Source: Hyphococcus sp. (GTDB taxonomy: Bacteria; Pseudomonadota; Alphaproteobacteria; Caulobacterales; Parvularculaceae). Taken from it: a stretch of DNA of 64,000 bases. A model generated the notes under the pieces. That model did no database searches, was not told the origin of the DNA, and saw only the letters and a program-made list of their open reading frames with translations. The translations under genes were made by a program, and so were the position numbers. This document shows positions 18,247-27,738 of this stretch, in pieces. How positions within the stretch are numbered: position 1 is the first letter of the stretch; each line of letters starts with the position of its first letter. The stretch lies in assembly GCA_021776335.1 (NCBI GenBank), contig JAJFGB010000007.1:186001-250000 (forward strand), read 5' to 3'.

Positions 18247-21009
18247 ATGGCTAACGAGCAACATTTAGAATCTGTAACGCCAGGTCAGCAGCAACAAGCG
18301 CTTTGGTCGAGCACATTTGCATTCACTGCGTGTTTTGCGGTTTGGACAATATTCTCGATCATCGGCGTTCAGATAAAAGAAGACCTGGGACTCAGTGAAA
18401 CTCAGTTCGGTCTTCTCATAGCGACGCCAATCCTGACCGGCTCTTTGAGCCGGCTTTTCCTGGGTATTTGGACTGACCAGTTTGGCGGCCGCCGCGTATT
18501 CGCGGCAGTTATGTTTTTTTCCGCCATCGCAGTTTGGTTATTGTCCACGGTTAGCACCTATCCAATGTTTTTGGTGGCGGCGTTGGGGGTCGGCCTTGCG
18601 GGTGGGTCATTTGCCGTGGGCATCGCTTACACGTCCAAATGGTTCGACAGCGACCGACAAGGTACGGCCCTCGGCATATTTGGCATGGGCAATGTCGGCG
18701 CTGCTATCACAAATTTCGGCGCCCCGTTTCTTCTCGTGGCTGTCGGCTGGGAACGCACGGCGCAGATCTATGCAATGATCCTGATGGCGACGTCCATTGG
18801 GTTTTTTCTCTTCACCAAGGAAGATCCGGCGACAGTGGCGCGCAAAGCGCGCGGTGAAAAACCGCGCAGCGCCTGGATGGAGCTGGAGCCGTTAAAAAAA
18901 CTGCAGGTCTGGCGTTTCGCGCTCTATTATTTCTTTGTTTTTGGCGCCTTCGTTGCGCTTGCCCTCTGGCTGCCGCGCTATCTCATTGGTGTCTACGGCC
19001 TTGATATTAAAACCGCCGGGATGCTCGCAGCGTTTTATGCAGTGCCGGCAAGTATCTTCCGCGCCTATGGCGGCATACTGTCCGACAAGCGCGGCGCACG
19101 TACGGTCATGTATTGGACATTTGGCGTGTCAGCCATCTGCACATTCATGCTGTCCTACCCACATACGGATTACATAATTCACGGCATTGATGGGCCGATC
19201 GCTTTTTCGACGCAGATGGGTCTCGTTCCTTTTATCATCCTGATCTTCATCCTCGGCTTCTTCATGTCGCTCGGGAAAGCCGCCGTTTATAAACATATTC
19301 CGGTATATTATCCGGATCATGTGGGTTCCGTAGGCGGCCTCGTCGGCATGGTTGGCGGTCTTGGCGGGTTTATTCTGCCGATTGCCTTTGGCGTTATGAA
19401 TGACCTCACCGGTGTCTGGACCAGCAACTTTATGTTGCTCTTTGCCATCGTCGTCGTCGCCATGATCTGGATGCACTTCACGATCCGAAACATGGAACGC
19501 AAAGCGCTGGCGACTGAGCTCGATGCGTTGCCGCAATTTCCCGAGATGCAGGAAATTCACACCAAGGAACGCGGTGAGAAGACCAGCCCCGTGCTGGATG
19601 ATTGGCGCCCCGAGGAAAAAGACTTTTGGCAAGAAAAGGGCCGGAAAATTGCAAATCGAAATCTCTGGATTTCAATTCCGGCATTGCTTCTCGCATTTTC
19701 TGTCTGGATGGTATGGAGCGTTGTCGTCGCCAAGCTGCCGTCGGTGGGCTTTAGTTACACGACCGACCAACTTTTCTGGCTGGCCGCGTTGCCGGGTCTT
19801 TCCGGCGCGACACTCAGGATTTTCTATTCCTTTATGGTGCCGATCTTCGGCGGCCGCTTATGGACAACGCTGACGACAGCCTCACTGCTCGTACCGGCTT
19901 TTGGTATCGGCTATGCGGTGCAAAATCCTGAAACGCCGTATTTCATCTTCCTGGTTCTTGCGCTGCTTTGCGGCTTTGGCGGCGGTAATTTTGCCTCCTC
20001 CATGGCCAATATCAGTTTCTTTTTTCCGAAAGCGCAAAAAGGCAATGCGTTGGCCTTGAACGCCGGTCTCGGCAATCTCGGCGTCAGCGTCATGCAGTTT
20101 GTTGTGCCGCTCGCCATTACCGCCAGTGTCTTTGGCGTCTTGGGCGGCGAGCCGCAGGTAACCGGTGACGGGCAAATGCTCTGGTTGCAAAATGCCGGTT
20201 TCGTTTGGGTGCCATTTCTTCTGATCGCCACCGTGGCGGCATGGTTTGGCATGAATGATATCGCATCGGCAAAGGCGTCCTTTGCGGAACAGTCCGTGAT
20301 ATTCACGCGCCGTCACAACTGGATCATGTGCTGGCTTTATACCGGCACGTTCGGTTCGTTCATCGGCTACGCGGCCGGATTTCCGTTGCTGATGAAAACG
20401 CAGTTCCCCGACGTCAATGTTTTGCAGTTTGCGTTTCTTGGTCCCCTGGTCGGCGCTCTGTCACGTTCAATGACCGGTTGGGTGTCTGACAAATGGGGCG
20501 GTGCGCGGGTAACCTTTTGGGTCTTCCTGTTGATGATCCTTGCGGTTGGCGGCGTTCTTTATTTCCTCGGGATCAAAGATCAGCCAGGCGCTTTTTGGGG
20601 CTTCTTCGCAATGTTCATGGTCCTGTTCTTTGCAACAGGCGTTGGCAACGCATCGACCTTTCAGATGATCCCGATCATCATGCGTGAACAGATGCCGCGA
20701 CTGATGCCGCAGCTCAATTCGGCTGAACGCCTGCGGCAGGCGGAAAAAGAATCGGCCGCGATTATCGGCTTTACTTCGGCGATCGCCGCCTATGGCGCTT
20801 TCTTCATTCCAAAATCCTACGGCACGTCAATCTCCATGACTGGCGGACCTCAAGGGGCGCTATGGGGCTTTTTGATTTTTTACATCACCTGCGCAGCGCT
20901 GACCTGGCTGGTTTATTCCCGCAAGGGCGGGATGCTGCACGCCATTGAACGTGGCGGCGCCACAGAAACCGCGCAACCTGTGAGCGTATCGCAAGGAGAA
21001 ACCGCATGA
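18247..21009 (+). CDS. narK: Fused NarK1-NarK2 nitrate/nitrite transporter (two MFS modules)
   Basis: The 920-aa membrane protein consists of two complete major facilitator domains of about 12 TM helices each (about residues 15-430 and 470-900), joined by a hydrophilic linker (ALPQFPEMQEIHTKERG to WRPEEKDFWQ). Each half shows NarK-type glycine-rich nitrate signatures, such as GNVGAAITNFGAPF in the first and GNLGVSVMQFVVPL in the second. In Paracoccus the same fusion pairs a NarK1 nitrate/proton symporter with a NarK2 nitrate/nitrite antiporter. It is the first gene of the nar operon and its TGA overlaps the narG ATG by 4 bases. The shine-dalgarno is GGGAGAAA. The call is firm; individual transport modes are inferred from family. 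Confidence 0.95.
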   Translation: MANEQHLESVTPGQQQQALWSSTFAFTACFAVWTIFSIIGVQIKEDLGLSETQFGLLIATPILTGSLSRLFLGIWTDQFGGRRVFAAVMFFSAIAVWLLSTVSTYPMFLVAALGVGLAGGSFAVGIAYTSKWFDSDRQGTALGIFGMGNVGAAITNFGAPFLLVAVGWERTAQIYAMILMATSIGFFLFTKEDPATVARKARGEKPRSAWMELEPLKKLQVWRFALYYFFVFGAFVALALWLPRYLIGVYGLDIKTAGMLAAFYAVPASIFRAYGGILSDKRGARTVMYWTFGVSAICTFMLSYPHTDYIIHGIDGPIAFSTQMGLVPFIILIFILGFFMSLGKAAVYKHIPVYYPDHVGSVGGLVGMVGGLGGFILPIAFGVMNDLTGVWTSNFMLLFAIVVVAMIWMHFTIRNMERKALATELDALPQFPEMQEIHTKERGEKTSPVLDDWRPEEKDFWQEKGRKIANRNLWISIPALLLAFSVWMVWSVVVAKLPSVGFSYTTDQLFWLAALPGLSGATLRIFYSFMVPIFGGRLWTTLTTASLLVPAFGIGYAVQNPETPYFIFLVLALLCGFGGGNFASSMANISFFFPKAQKGNALALNAGLGNLGVSVMQFVVPLAITASVFGVLGGEPQVTGDGQMLWLQNAGFVWVPFLLIATVAAWFGMNDIASAKASFAEQSVIFTRRHNWIMCWLYTGTFGSFIGYAAGFPLLMKTQFPDVNVLQFAFLGPLVGALSRSMTGWVSDKWGGARVTFWVFLLMILAVGGVLYFLGIKDQPGAFWGFFAMFMVLFFATGVGNASTFQMIPIIMREQMPRLMPQLNSAERLRQAEKESAAIIGFTSAIAAYGAFFIPKSYGTSISMTGGPQGALWGFLIFYITCAALTWLVYSRKGGMLHAIERGGATETAQPVSVSQGETA

Positions 21010-24000
21010 GCCACGTCCTCAATCGGCTGAGTTATTTCAAGAACCGCGTCAGCAAATTTTCAAACGGTCATGGCGTCCTGACGACAGAAGACCGGACTTG
21101 GGAAGATGCTTATCGCAAGCGCTGGCAGCATGATAAAATCGTGCGATCGACCCATGGTGTGAACTGCACAGGTTCATGCAGCTGGAAGGTCTATGTCAAA
21201 GGCGGCATTGTCACTTGGGAAACGCAGCAAACGGATTACCCGCGCACACGACCCGATTTGCCGAACCATGAACCTCGAGGATGTTCACGCGGCGCCAGCT
21301 ATAGCTGGTATCTTTATAGCGGCAATCGCCTGAAGCATCCGCTTATCCGAAGCCACCTTCTTAAAGCATGGCGTGAAGCACGTGCGGTGCGTTCGCCGGT
21401 GGCGGCCTGGGCGTCAATCGTTGAGGATCCCGTAAAGCGGGCTTCCTATGTAAAACAACGCGGCCTTGGCGGTTTTCTACGCGCCGACTGGGATGAGGTG
21501 AACGAGATCATCGCGTCATCCAATGCCTATACCGCAAAAAAATATGGGCCTGACCGCGTGATCGGCTTTTCGCCGATCCCCGCCATGTCGATGGTCTCTT
21601 ACGCTGCAGGGTCGCGTTACCTTTCATTGCTCGGCGGCACATGCATGAGTTTTTACGACTGGTATTGCGACTTGCCACCGGCGAGCCCGATGACTTGGGG
21701 CGAACAGACGGACGTGCCTGAAAGTGCGGACTGGTATAATTCCGGCTTTTTAATGTGCTGGGGTTCGAATGTGCCGCAGACCCGCACGCCTGATGCACAT
21801 TTTTATACCGAGGCGCGATACAAAGGCGCGAAAAGCGTTGTTATTTCACCGGACTATTCCGAAGCGTCGAAATTCGGCGATATCTGGCTGTCTCCAAAAC
21901 AGGGAACTGATGCGGCGCTTGCCATGGCGTTTGGACACGTCATTCTCAAAGAATTCTATCTTGACCGACAGGCTGAATATTTTCAGGAATATGCGCGTCA
22001 ATATACGGACATGCCAATGCTTGTCCGGCTCATCAAAAAAGATGGCAAGCTTGTCCCCGACCGACTGTTGCGCGCATCAGATTTCGACAAGACGCTTAAC
22101 GAAGAAAATAACCCGGAATGGAAGACGGTCGCGTTCGATACTAAATCTGGCGCCCCCGTGGCGCCGAACGGATCCATTGGTTTTCGCTGGGGTGAAAAGG
22201 GGAAATGGAATCTCGAAGAAAAATCAGGTGATGGCGCTGAAACGGACCTCGCGCTTTCACTGATCGATGATCGTGATGACGTTGCCGATGTGGCGTTTCC
22301 TTATTTTGGCAACCAGCAACATGATCATTTCCATGGAACAGATCACCCGGATGTGTTGGAGCGCCGCGTTCCCGTCAAGAAACTGCAATTGGCTGACGGC
22401 GAGATGGCTGTCGCCACGGTGTTTGATCTTCTTTGCGCGAATTATGGGCTTGATCGTGGGCTTGGCGGCGAATGGGCTGCAAAGTCCTATGATGAAGACA
22501 TTCCCTATACGCCTGCATGGCAAGAAAAAATCACTGGTGTGTCACGTGACAAGGTAATCGCGGTGGCGCGTGGCTTTGCTGACAACGCCGAAAAGACACG
22601 CGGTAAATCCATGATCATTCTCGGGGCCGGCCTTAATCACTGGTACCACATGGATATGAATTATCGCGGCATCATCAACATGCTGGTGATGTGCGGGTGC
22701 GTTGGACAGTCCGGTGGCGGTTGGTCGCATTATGTGGGTCAGGAGAAATTGCGCCCGCAAACAGGGTGGCAGCCACTTGCTTTTGGTCTCGACTGGGGCC
22801 GTCCGCCGCGGCAAATGAATTCAACATCATTCTTTTATGCGCATACAGATCAATGGCGCTATGAAACGCTGGAGGTAGACGAAATTCTGTCGCCGCTCGC
22901 GCCTGAAGGCAAATGGACTGGCAGTCTCATTGACTTCAACACGCGTGCTGAGCGCATGGGGTGGCTTCCCTCTGCCCCCCAGCTTCAGCGCAATCCGTTG
23001 GAAGTTGCTAAAGACGCGGCGGCGGCAGGTTTGGAGCCGAAAGACTACGTGGCGCGGGAACTTAAGTCCGGCACGCTCAAAATGTCTTGTGAAGACCCGG
23101 ACGAACCAGCGAATTGGCCTCGCAATATGTTCGTCTGGAGATCAAATTTGCTCGGATCGTCAGGCAAAGGGCATGAATATTTTCTAAAACATTTGCTTGG
23201 CACCAATCATGGTGTTCAGGGCAAAGATCTAGGCGAGATGGATGGTCAAAAACCCGAAGAAATCGCCTGGCACGAAGACGCGCCAGAAGGAAAACTCGAT
23301 CTTTTGGTGACCATTGATTTTCGCATGTCGACGACCTGTGTCTACTCGGATATCGCACTGCCGACAGCAACCTGGTACGAAAAGAACGATCTCAACACAT
23401 CAGACATGCATCCATTTATTCATCCGCTGACGAGTGCGGTTGATCCTTTATGGGGATGCAAAAGCGATTGGGAGATCTTCAAAGGCATTGCGAAATCGTT
23501 TTCTGAAATCGCGCCGGAAGTCCTTGGCGTCGAAAAAGACGTTGTGCTGACGCCGGTCCTTCACGACACACCGGGAGAGCTCTCTCAGGCATTAGACGTG
23601 AAGGATTGGAAGAAAGGCGAGATCGAACCCGTCCCCGGTAAGACGATGCCGGCAGTCGCCGTCGTTGAGCGCGATTATCCCAATCTCTACAAGCGCTTTT
23701 CAGCGCTTGGGCCGCTCATGGACAAGATCGGCAATGGCGGGAAGGGCATTGCATGGAACACCGAGCATGAAGTCGAGCACCTGAAAGCGTTGAACGGTGT
23801 TGTCACCGAAGAAGGGCCGACCAAAGGTTTGGCGCGCATCGATAGCGATATTGATGCAGCGGAAGTCATCCTGATGCTGGCGCCTGAAACTAATGGCGAA
23901 GTGGCTGTGAAGGCGTGGGATGCCTTGTCGAAGGCGACAGGGCGGGAGCATGCACATCTCGCAAAGCCGAAAGAAGACGAAAAAATCAGATTTCGCGATG

Positions 24001-24740
24001 TTGTGGCTCAACCCCGCAAAATTATTTCGTCGCCGACCTGGTCGGGTATTGAATCAGAAAAGGTCTGCTACAATGCCGGCTACACCAATGTTCACGAACT
24101 GATTCCCTGGCGGACCCTGACCGGTCGACAGCAACTTTATCAAGATCATTTGTGGATGCGCGCTTTCGGTGAGACGCTTTGCGTCTATCGCCCACCCGTC
24201 GACACTAAGACAATTGCGCCGGTGATCGACGAAAAAGGCAATGGCAATAAGCAGATTGTCCTCAACTTCATTACACCGCACCAGAAATGGGGCATTCACT
24301 CCACCTATACGGACAACCTGTTGATGCTCACGCTGTCTCGTGGCGGGCCATGCGTATGGTTGAGCGAGGATGACGCCCGCGAAGCCGGTATCGAAGACAA
24401 TGACTGGGTGGAAGCTTACAACACGAACGGCGCCTTGACTGCGCGGGCCGTTGTTTCTCAGCGTGTCAAGCCGGGTATGATCATGATGTATCATGCCCAG
24501 GAAAAAATCGTGAATGTGCCGGGATCAGAAATTACCGGACAGCGCGGCGGCATCCACAATTCCGTAACGCGGGCGGTTTTAAAACCCACGCACATGATCG
24601 GCGGCTACGCGCAACAATCCTACGGATTTAACTACTACGGCACGGTTGGCTCCAACCGTGATGAATTCGTCATCGTCCGAAAAATGGACAAGATCGACTG
24701 GCTTGATGAGCCGGCGAAGCCAACGGAGTTCGCCAAATGA
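21006..24740 (+). CDS. narG: Respiratory nitrate reductase alpha subunit
   Basis: NarG reduces nitrate to nitrite at a Mo-bisMGD centre on the cytoplasmic face of the membrane-bound NarGHI complex. The 1244-aa length equals the E. coli protein (1247). The FS0 iron-sulfur ligands are His50, Cys54, Cys58 and Cys93, and the Mo-coordinating Asp is Asp222 in YDWYCDLPP. The C-terminal MGD-binding part (EITGQRGGIHNSVTRAV, near residue 1180) is complete. There is no cleavable Tat signal, as expected for NarG. It overlaps both narK and narH by four bases, indicating translational coupling. Confidence 0.98.
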   Translation: MSHVLNRLSYFKNRVSKFSNGHGVLTTEDRTWEDAYRKRWQHDKIVRSTHGVNCTGSCSWKVYVKGGIVTWETQQTDYPRTRPDLPNHEPRGCSRGASYSWYLYSGNRLKHPLIRSHLLKAWREARAVRSPVAAWASIVEDPVKRASYVKQRGLGGFLRADWDEVNEIIASSNAYTAKKYGPDRVIGFSPIPAMSMVSYAAGSRYLSLLGGTCMSFYDWYCDLPPASPMTWGEQTDVPESADWYNSGFLMCWGSNVPQTRTPDAHFYTEARYKGAKSVVISPDYSEASKFGDIWLSPKQGTDAALAMAFGHVILKEFYLDRQAEYFQEYARQYTDMPMLVRLIKKDGKLVPDRLLRASDFDKTLNEENNPEWKTVAFDTKSGAPVAPNGSIGFRWGEKGKWNLEEKSGDGAETDLALSLIDDRDDVADVAFPYFGNQQHDHFHGTDHPDVLERRVPVKKLQLADGEMAVATVFDLLCANYGLDRGLGGEWAAKSYDEDIPYTPAWQEKITGVSRDKVIAVARGFADNAEKTRGKSMIILGAGLNHWYHMDMNYRGIINMLVMCGCVGQSGGGWSHYVGQEKLRPQTGWQPLAFGLDWGRPPRQMNSTSFFYAHTDQWRYETLEVDEILSPLAPEGKWTGSLIDFNTRAERMGWLPSAPQLQRNPLEVAKDAAAAGLEPKDYVARELKSGTLKMSCEDPDEPANWPRNMFVWRSNLLGSSGKGHEYFLKHLLGTNHGVQGKDLGEMDGQKPEEIAWHEDAPEGKLDLLVTIDFRMSTTCVYSDIALPTATWYEKNDLNTSDMHPFIHPLTSAVDPLWGCKSDWEIFKGIAKSFSEIAPEVLGVEKDVVLTPVLHDTPGELSQALDVKDWKKGEIEPVPGKTMPAVAVVERDYPNLYKRFSALGPLMDKIGNGGKGIAWNTEHEVEHLKALNGVVTEEGPTKGLARIDSDIDAAEVILMLAPETNGEVAVKAWDALSKATGREHAHLAKPKEDEKIRFRDVVAQPRKIISSPTWSGIESEKVCYNAGYTNVHELIPWRTLTGRQQLYQDHLWMRAFGETLCVYRPPVDTKTIAPVIDEKGNGNKQIVLNFITPHQKWGIHSTYTDNLLMLTLSRGGPCVWLSEDDAREAGIEDNDWVEAYNTNGALTARAVVSQRVKPGMIMMYHAQEKIVNVPGSEITGQRGGIHNSVTRAVLKPTHMIGGYAQQSYGFNYYGTVGSNRDEFVIVRKMDKIDWLDEPAKPTEFAK

Positions 24741-26254
24741 AAGTTCGCGCACAAATCAGCATGATCCTAAATCTCGACAAGTGTATCGGGTGCCACACGT
24801 GTTCCGTCACCTGTAAAAACGTCTGGACCGGTCGCGAAGGCGTCGAATATGCGTGGTTCAATAATGTCGAAACCAAACCGGGCATTGGTTACCCTGATGA
24901 CTGGGAAGACCAGGCGCGATGGAATGGCGGCTGGGAGCGGAAAAAGAACGGCAAGATTCAGCCAAAAATGGGCGGCAAGCTGGGCGTTCTGTCAAAAGTA
25001 TTTGCTAATCCAGATCTTCCGGAAATTGACGACTATTATGAGCCGTTCACCTTTGATTATGAACATCTCCAAAAAGCCCCTGAGATGAAAACGCCGCCAA
25101 CGGCGCGTCCGCGTTCCCTGATCACCGGTGAGCGCATGGAAAAAATCAACAAAGGTCCGAATTGGGAAGAAATCCTCGGCGGAGAGTTTTCGAAACGCTC
25201 GAAGGACTACAATTTCGAAAATGTCGAAAAAGAAATATACGGCCAGTTCGAAAATACATTCATGATGTATTTGCCGCGACTGTGCGAGCACTGCCTTAAT
25301 CCTTCTTGTGTTGCTGTGTGCCCCTCCGGCGCTATCTATAAGCGCGAAGAAGACGGCGTCGTTCTGATCGATCAGAACAAATGTCGCGGCTGGCGTATGT
25401 GCGTCTCCGGCTGCCCGTACAAGAAAATCTATTACAATTGGAGTTCCGGCAAGTCCGAAAAATGTACGCTTTGTTATCCGCGTCTAGAGGCGGGACAGCC
25501 GACTGTATGTTCTGAGACATGTGTGGGGCGCATTCGCTATCTTGGCGTTGTTCTTTACGATGCTGACCGTATCGGTGAGGCGGCGAGTGTCGAAAAAGAA
25601 ACCGATCTTTATCAGAGCCATCTCGATATCTTTCTCGACCCGAATGACCCTGAAGTTCAACGTCAGGCGCGGGCCGACGGTGTGCCGGACGCATGGCTCG
25701 AATCGGCGAAAAAATCACCGATCTGGAAAATGGCGATGGAATGGAAGATCGCTTTTCCGTTGCACCCGGAATACCGGACCCTTCCCATGGTTTGGTATGT
25801 GCCGCCGCTCTCACCAATTCAGTCAATGGCGCAGGCCGGCGCCTTTGGCGAAAAAGGTTCCATGCCGAATGTGCGTGATCTGCGCATCCCCATGAAATAC
25901 CTCGCGAACCTTTTAACCGCGGGCGACGAAGAGCCGGTTGCCAAAGCGCTCGAAAAACTCATCGCCATGCGGGCTTACATGCGATCAATTTCCTATGAAG
26001 GCGCAGAGGATGCAACAATTCCCGGCAAGGTTGGCATGACCGCTGAACAGATCGGCGAAATGTATCAGCTCATGGCGATTGCCAATTATGAGGATCGCTT
26101 TGTGATCCCGACAACGCACCGGGAATACGCCGAAAACGCATATGACCTGCGTAATGATTGCGGCTTTAGTTTTGGTGAAGGCTGCGGTGAACCCAAGCAG
26201 TCGGTTGAGTGGACAGGGCTTTTTGCCAAGAGCCCAGCCAAACAGAACCCTTAG
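24737..26254 (+). CDS. narH: Respiratory nitrate reductase beta subunit
   Basis: NarH is the electron-transfer subunit that links the NarI haems to NarG. The 505-aa protein (E. coli 512) contains four ferredoxin-type cysteine groups: CIGCHTCSVTC near 16-26, CEHCLNPSCVAVC near 181-193, CRGWRMCVSGC near 214-224 and the group from CTLC near 241 to CSETC near 256. The Trp in CRGW marks the [3Fe-4S] cluster, as in E. coli NarH. No frameshift or missing ligand was seen. The start overlaps narG. Confidence 0.98.
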   Translation: MKVRAQISMILNLDKCIGCHTCSVTCKNVWTGREGVEYAWFNNVETKPGIGYPDDWEDQARWNGGWERKKNGKIQPKMGGKLGVLSKVFANPDLPEIDDYYEPFTFDYEHLQKAPEMKTPPTARPRSLITGERMEKINKGPNWEEILGGEFSKRSKDYNFENVEKEIYGQFENTFMMYLPRLCEHCLNPSCVAVCPSGAIYKREEDGVVLIDQNKCRGWRMCVSGCPYKKIYYNWSSGKSEKCTLCYPRLEAGQPTVCSETCVGRIRYLGVVLYDADRIGEAASVEKETDLYQSHLDIFLDPNDPEVQRQARADGVPDAWLESAKKSPIWKMAMEWKIAFPLHPEYRTLPMVWYVPPLSPIQSMAQAGAFGEKGSMPNVRDLRIPMKYLANLLTAGDEEPVAKALEKLIAMRAYMRSISYEGAEDATIPGKVGMTAEQIGEMYQLMAIANYEDRFVIPTTHREYAENAYDLRNDCGFSFGEGCGEPKQSVEWTGLFAKSPAKQNP

Positions 26255-26266
26255 AGGAGCGAGCCA

Positions 26267-26974
26267 ATGACAAATACATACAAAGCCCTGAGTGCGCTTC
26301 TCTCCTATCCGACAAGCGACATGAAAGAAGCAGCAGACGATATCCGATCGACAATTACTGATGAAGGTCTGGCCCCGGCATGGGCGCTGAAAAAACTCGA
26401 TCGGTTGATCAATGATTTCAAGGCGCTTGATCTCTATGAGTTGCAGGAGCGCTATGTATTCCTGTTTGATCGCACGCGGTCGCTGTCATTACATCTGTTT
26501 GAACATGTGCATGGCGAATCGCGAGATCGCGGCCAGGCGATGGTCGATTTGAAAACGCTCTATGCGAAGGGCGGGCTCGACATTGATGCGAGTGAATTGC
26601 CGGATTTTCTACCGCTGTTTCTCGAATATCTTTCAACCCGGCCTGCGGATGAGGCGCGCGCCCTTTTGACGGAACCGCTAAGCGTTATCGCAGCGCTGAA
26701 AGAACGTTTGGTCAAACGCAAAACACCTTATGCGGCAATCTTCAGCGTGCTTGAAGCGATGGCCGGACGGGCGCCCGCAGCATCGCAACTCGATGAGCTG
26801 CGCAAAGCGCCCGATGACGATCCTAATGATTTGGAAGCGCTTGATGCGGCCTGGGAAGAACAACCGGTTACCTTTGGTCCCGGTGAGGAGGGCTGCCCGA
26901 AAGTCGATCAGATGCTTGATCGCATGGGCGCCCACGAAGCGCCCGTCAATTCAACGCGTCCGGCGGGGGAGTAG
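26267..26974 (+). CDS. narJ: Nitrate reductase assembly chaperone NarJ (delta subunit)
   Basis: NarJ is a cytoplasmic TorD/DmsD-family chaperone needed for cofactor insertion into NarG and for membrane attachment. The 235-aa helical protein begins TNTYKALSALLSYP, typical of the family, and contains LYELQERYVFLFDRTRSLSLHLFEHVHGESRDRGQAM (split motif, about 47-85), the conserved core. The tail is acidic and Pro-rich. It lies 12 bases after narH with GAGGAGCGAG as ribosome-binding site. Confidence 0.95.
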   Translation: MTNTYKALSALLSYPTSDMKEAADDIRSTITDEGLAPAWALKKLDRLINDFKALDLYELQERYVFLFDRTRSLSLHLFEHVHGESRDRGQAMVDLKTLYAKGGLDIDASELPDFLPLFLEYLSTRPADEARALLTEPLSVIAALKERLVKRKTPYAAIFSVLEAMAGRAPAASQLDELRKAPDDDPNDLEALDAAWEEQPVTFGPGEEGCPKVDQMLDRMGAHEAPVNSTRPAGE

Positions 26975-26978
26975 GGCA

Positions 26979-27704
26979 ATGGCCGATTATCTCAACCAGT
27001 TCCTGTTTGGTATTTATCCATATATCTGTCTCGCCGTTCTTGGGCTTGGCAGCATTCTTCGCTTCGAGCATGGTCAATATTCATGGCGCACCGGGTCCAG
27101 TCAGCTTCTTCGCCGCAAACAGTTAGTGATGGGGAGCATTCTCTTTCACGTCGGCATTTTGATCATCTTTTTTGGCCATCTTGTTGGGCTGCTAACACCC
27201 ATCTGGTTTTTTGACGCGCTCGGTATTTCGCATGGCGCCAAGCAAATTCTGGCAATCGTTGCCGGCGGCTTTGCCGGAGTGATGTGTTTTGTTGGCGCTG
27301 TATTGTTAATTCATCGCAGGCTGTTTGACGCGCGCATCCGCGCAACGTCCAGTTTCGGCGATACGACGATACTCCTACTTTTGTTTGCGCAGCTGTTACT
27401 TGGGCTGTCGACGATTTTTGTTTCCCTGCAACATCTTGATGGTCATGAGATGGTCAAGTTCATGAGCTGGGCGCAACGAATTTTCACATTTCGCGGCGGC
27501 GCAGCTGAGCTCGTTGCTGACGCACACCCAATTTTTAAGGCGCATCTCTTTTTGGGCCTGACGATCTTCCTGGTTTTCCCCTTTACCCGCCTTGTTCACA
27601 TGTTGAGCGCGCCGATCTGGTATCTCAATCGGCGCGGCTACCAGCTCGTCAGAACAAAGCGACGTAATCCGACAGGCAAACATGTTGCGCCGCCGGCTGA
27701 GTAA
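26979..27704 (+). CDS. narI: Respiratory nitrate reductase gamma subunit (cytochrome b)
   Basis: NarI is the membrane anchor that oxidises quinol and passes electrons through two b haems to NarH. ATG 26979 is chosen because GGGGGAG lies just upstream and the family begins here (ADYLNQFLFGIYPYI), giving 241 aa (E. coli 225). Five TM helices are visible. The haem ligands are the paired histidines in FHVGILIIFFGHLVG (helix 2) and HPIFKAHLFLG (helix 5). Only four bases separate it from narJ. Confidence 0.96.
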   Translation: MADYLNQFLFGIYPYICLAVLGLGSILRFEHGQYSWRTGSSQLLRRKQLVMGSILFHVGILIIFFGHLVGLLTPIWFFDALGISHGAKQILAIVAGGFAGVMCFVGAVLLIHRRLFDARIRATSSFGDTTILLLLFAQLLLGLSTIFVSLQHLDGHEMVKFMSWAQRIFTFRGGAAELVADAHPIFKAHLFLGLTIFLVFPFTRLVHMLSAPIWYLNRRGYQLVRTKRRNPTGKHVAPPAE

Positions 27705-27738
27705 GGATTTGAGCATATTTTATAACAGGAGAAGGACA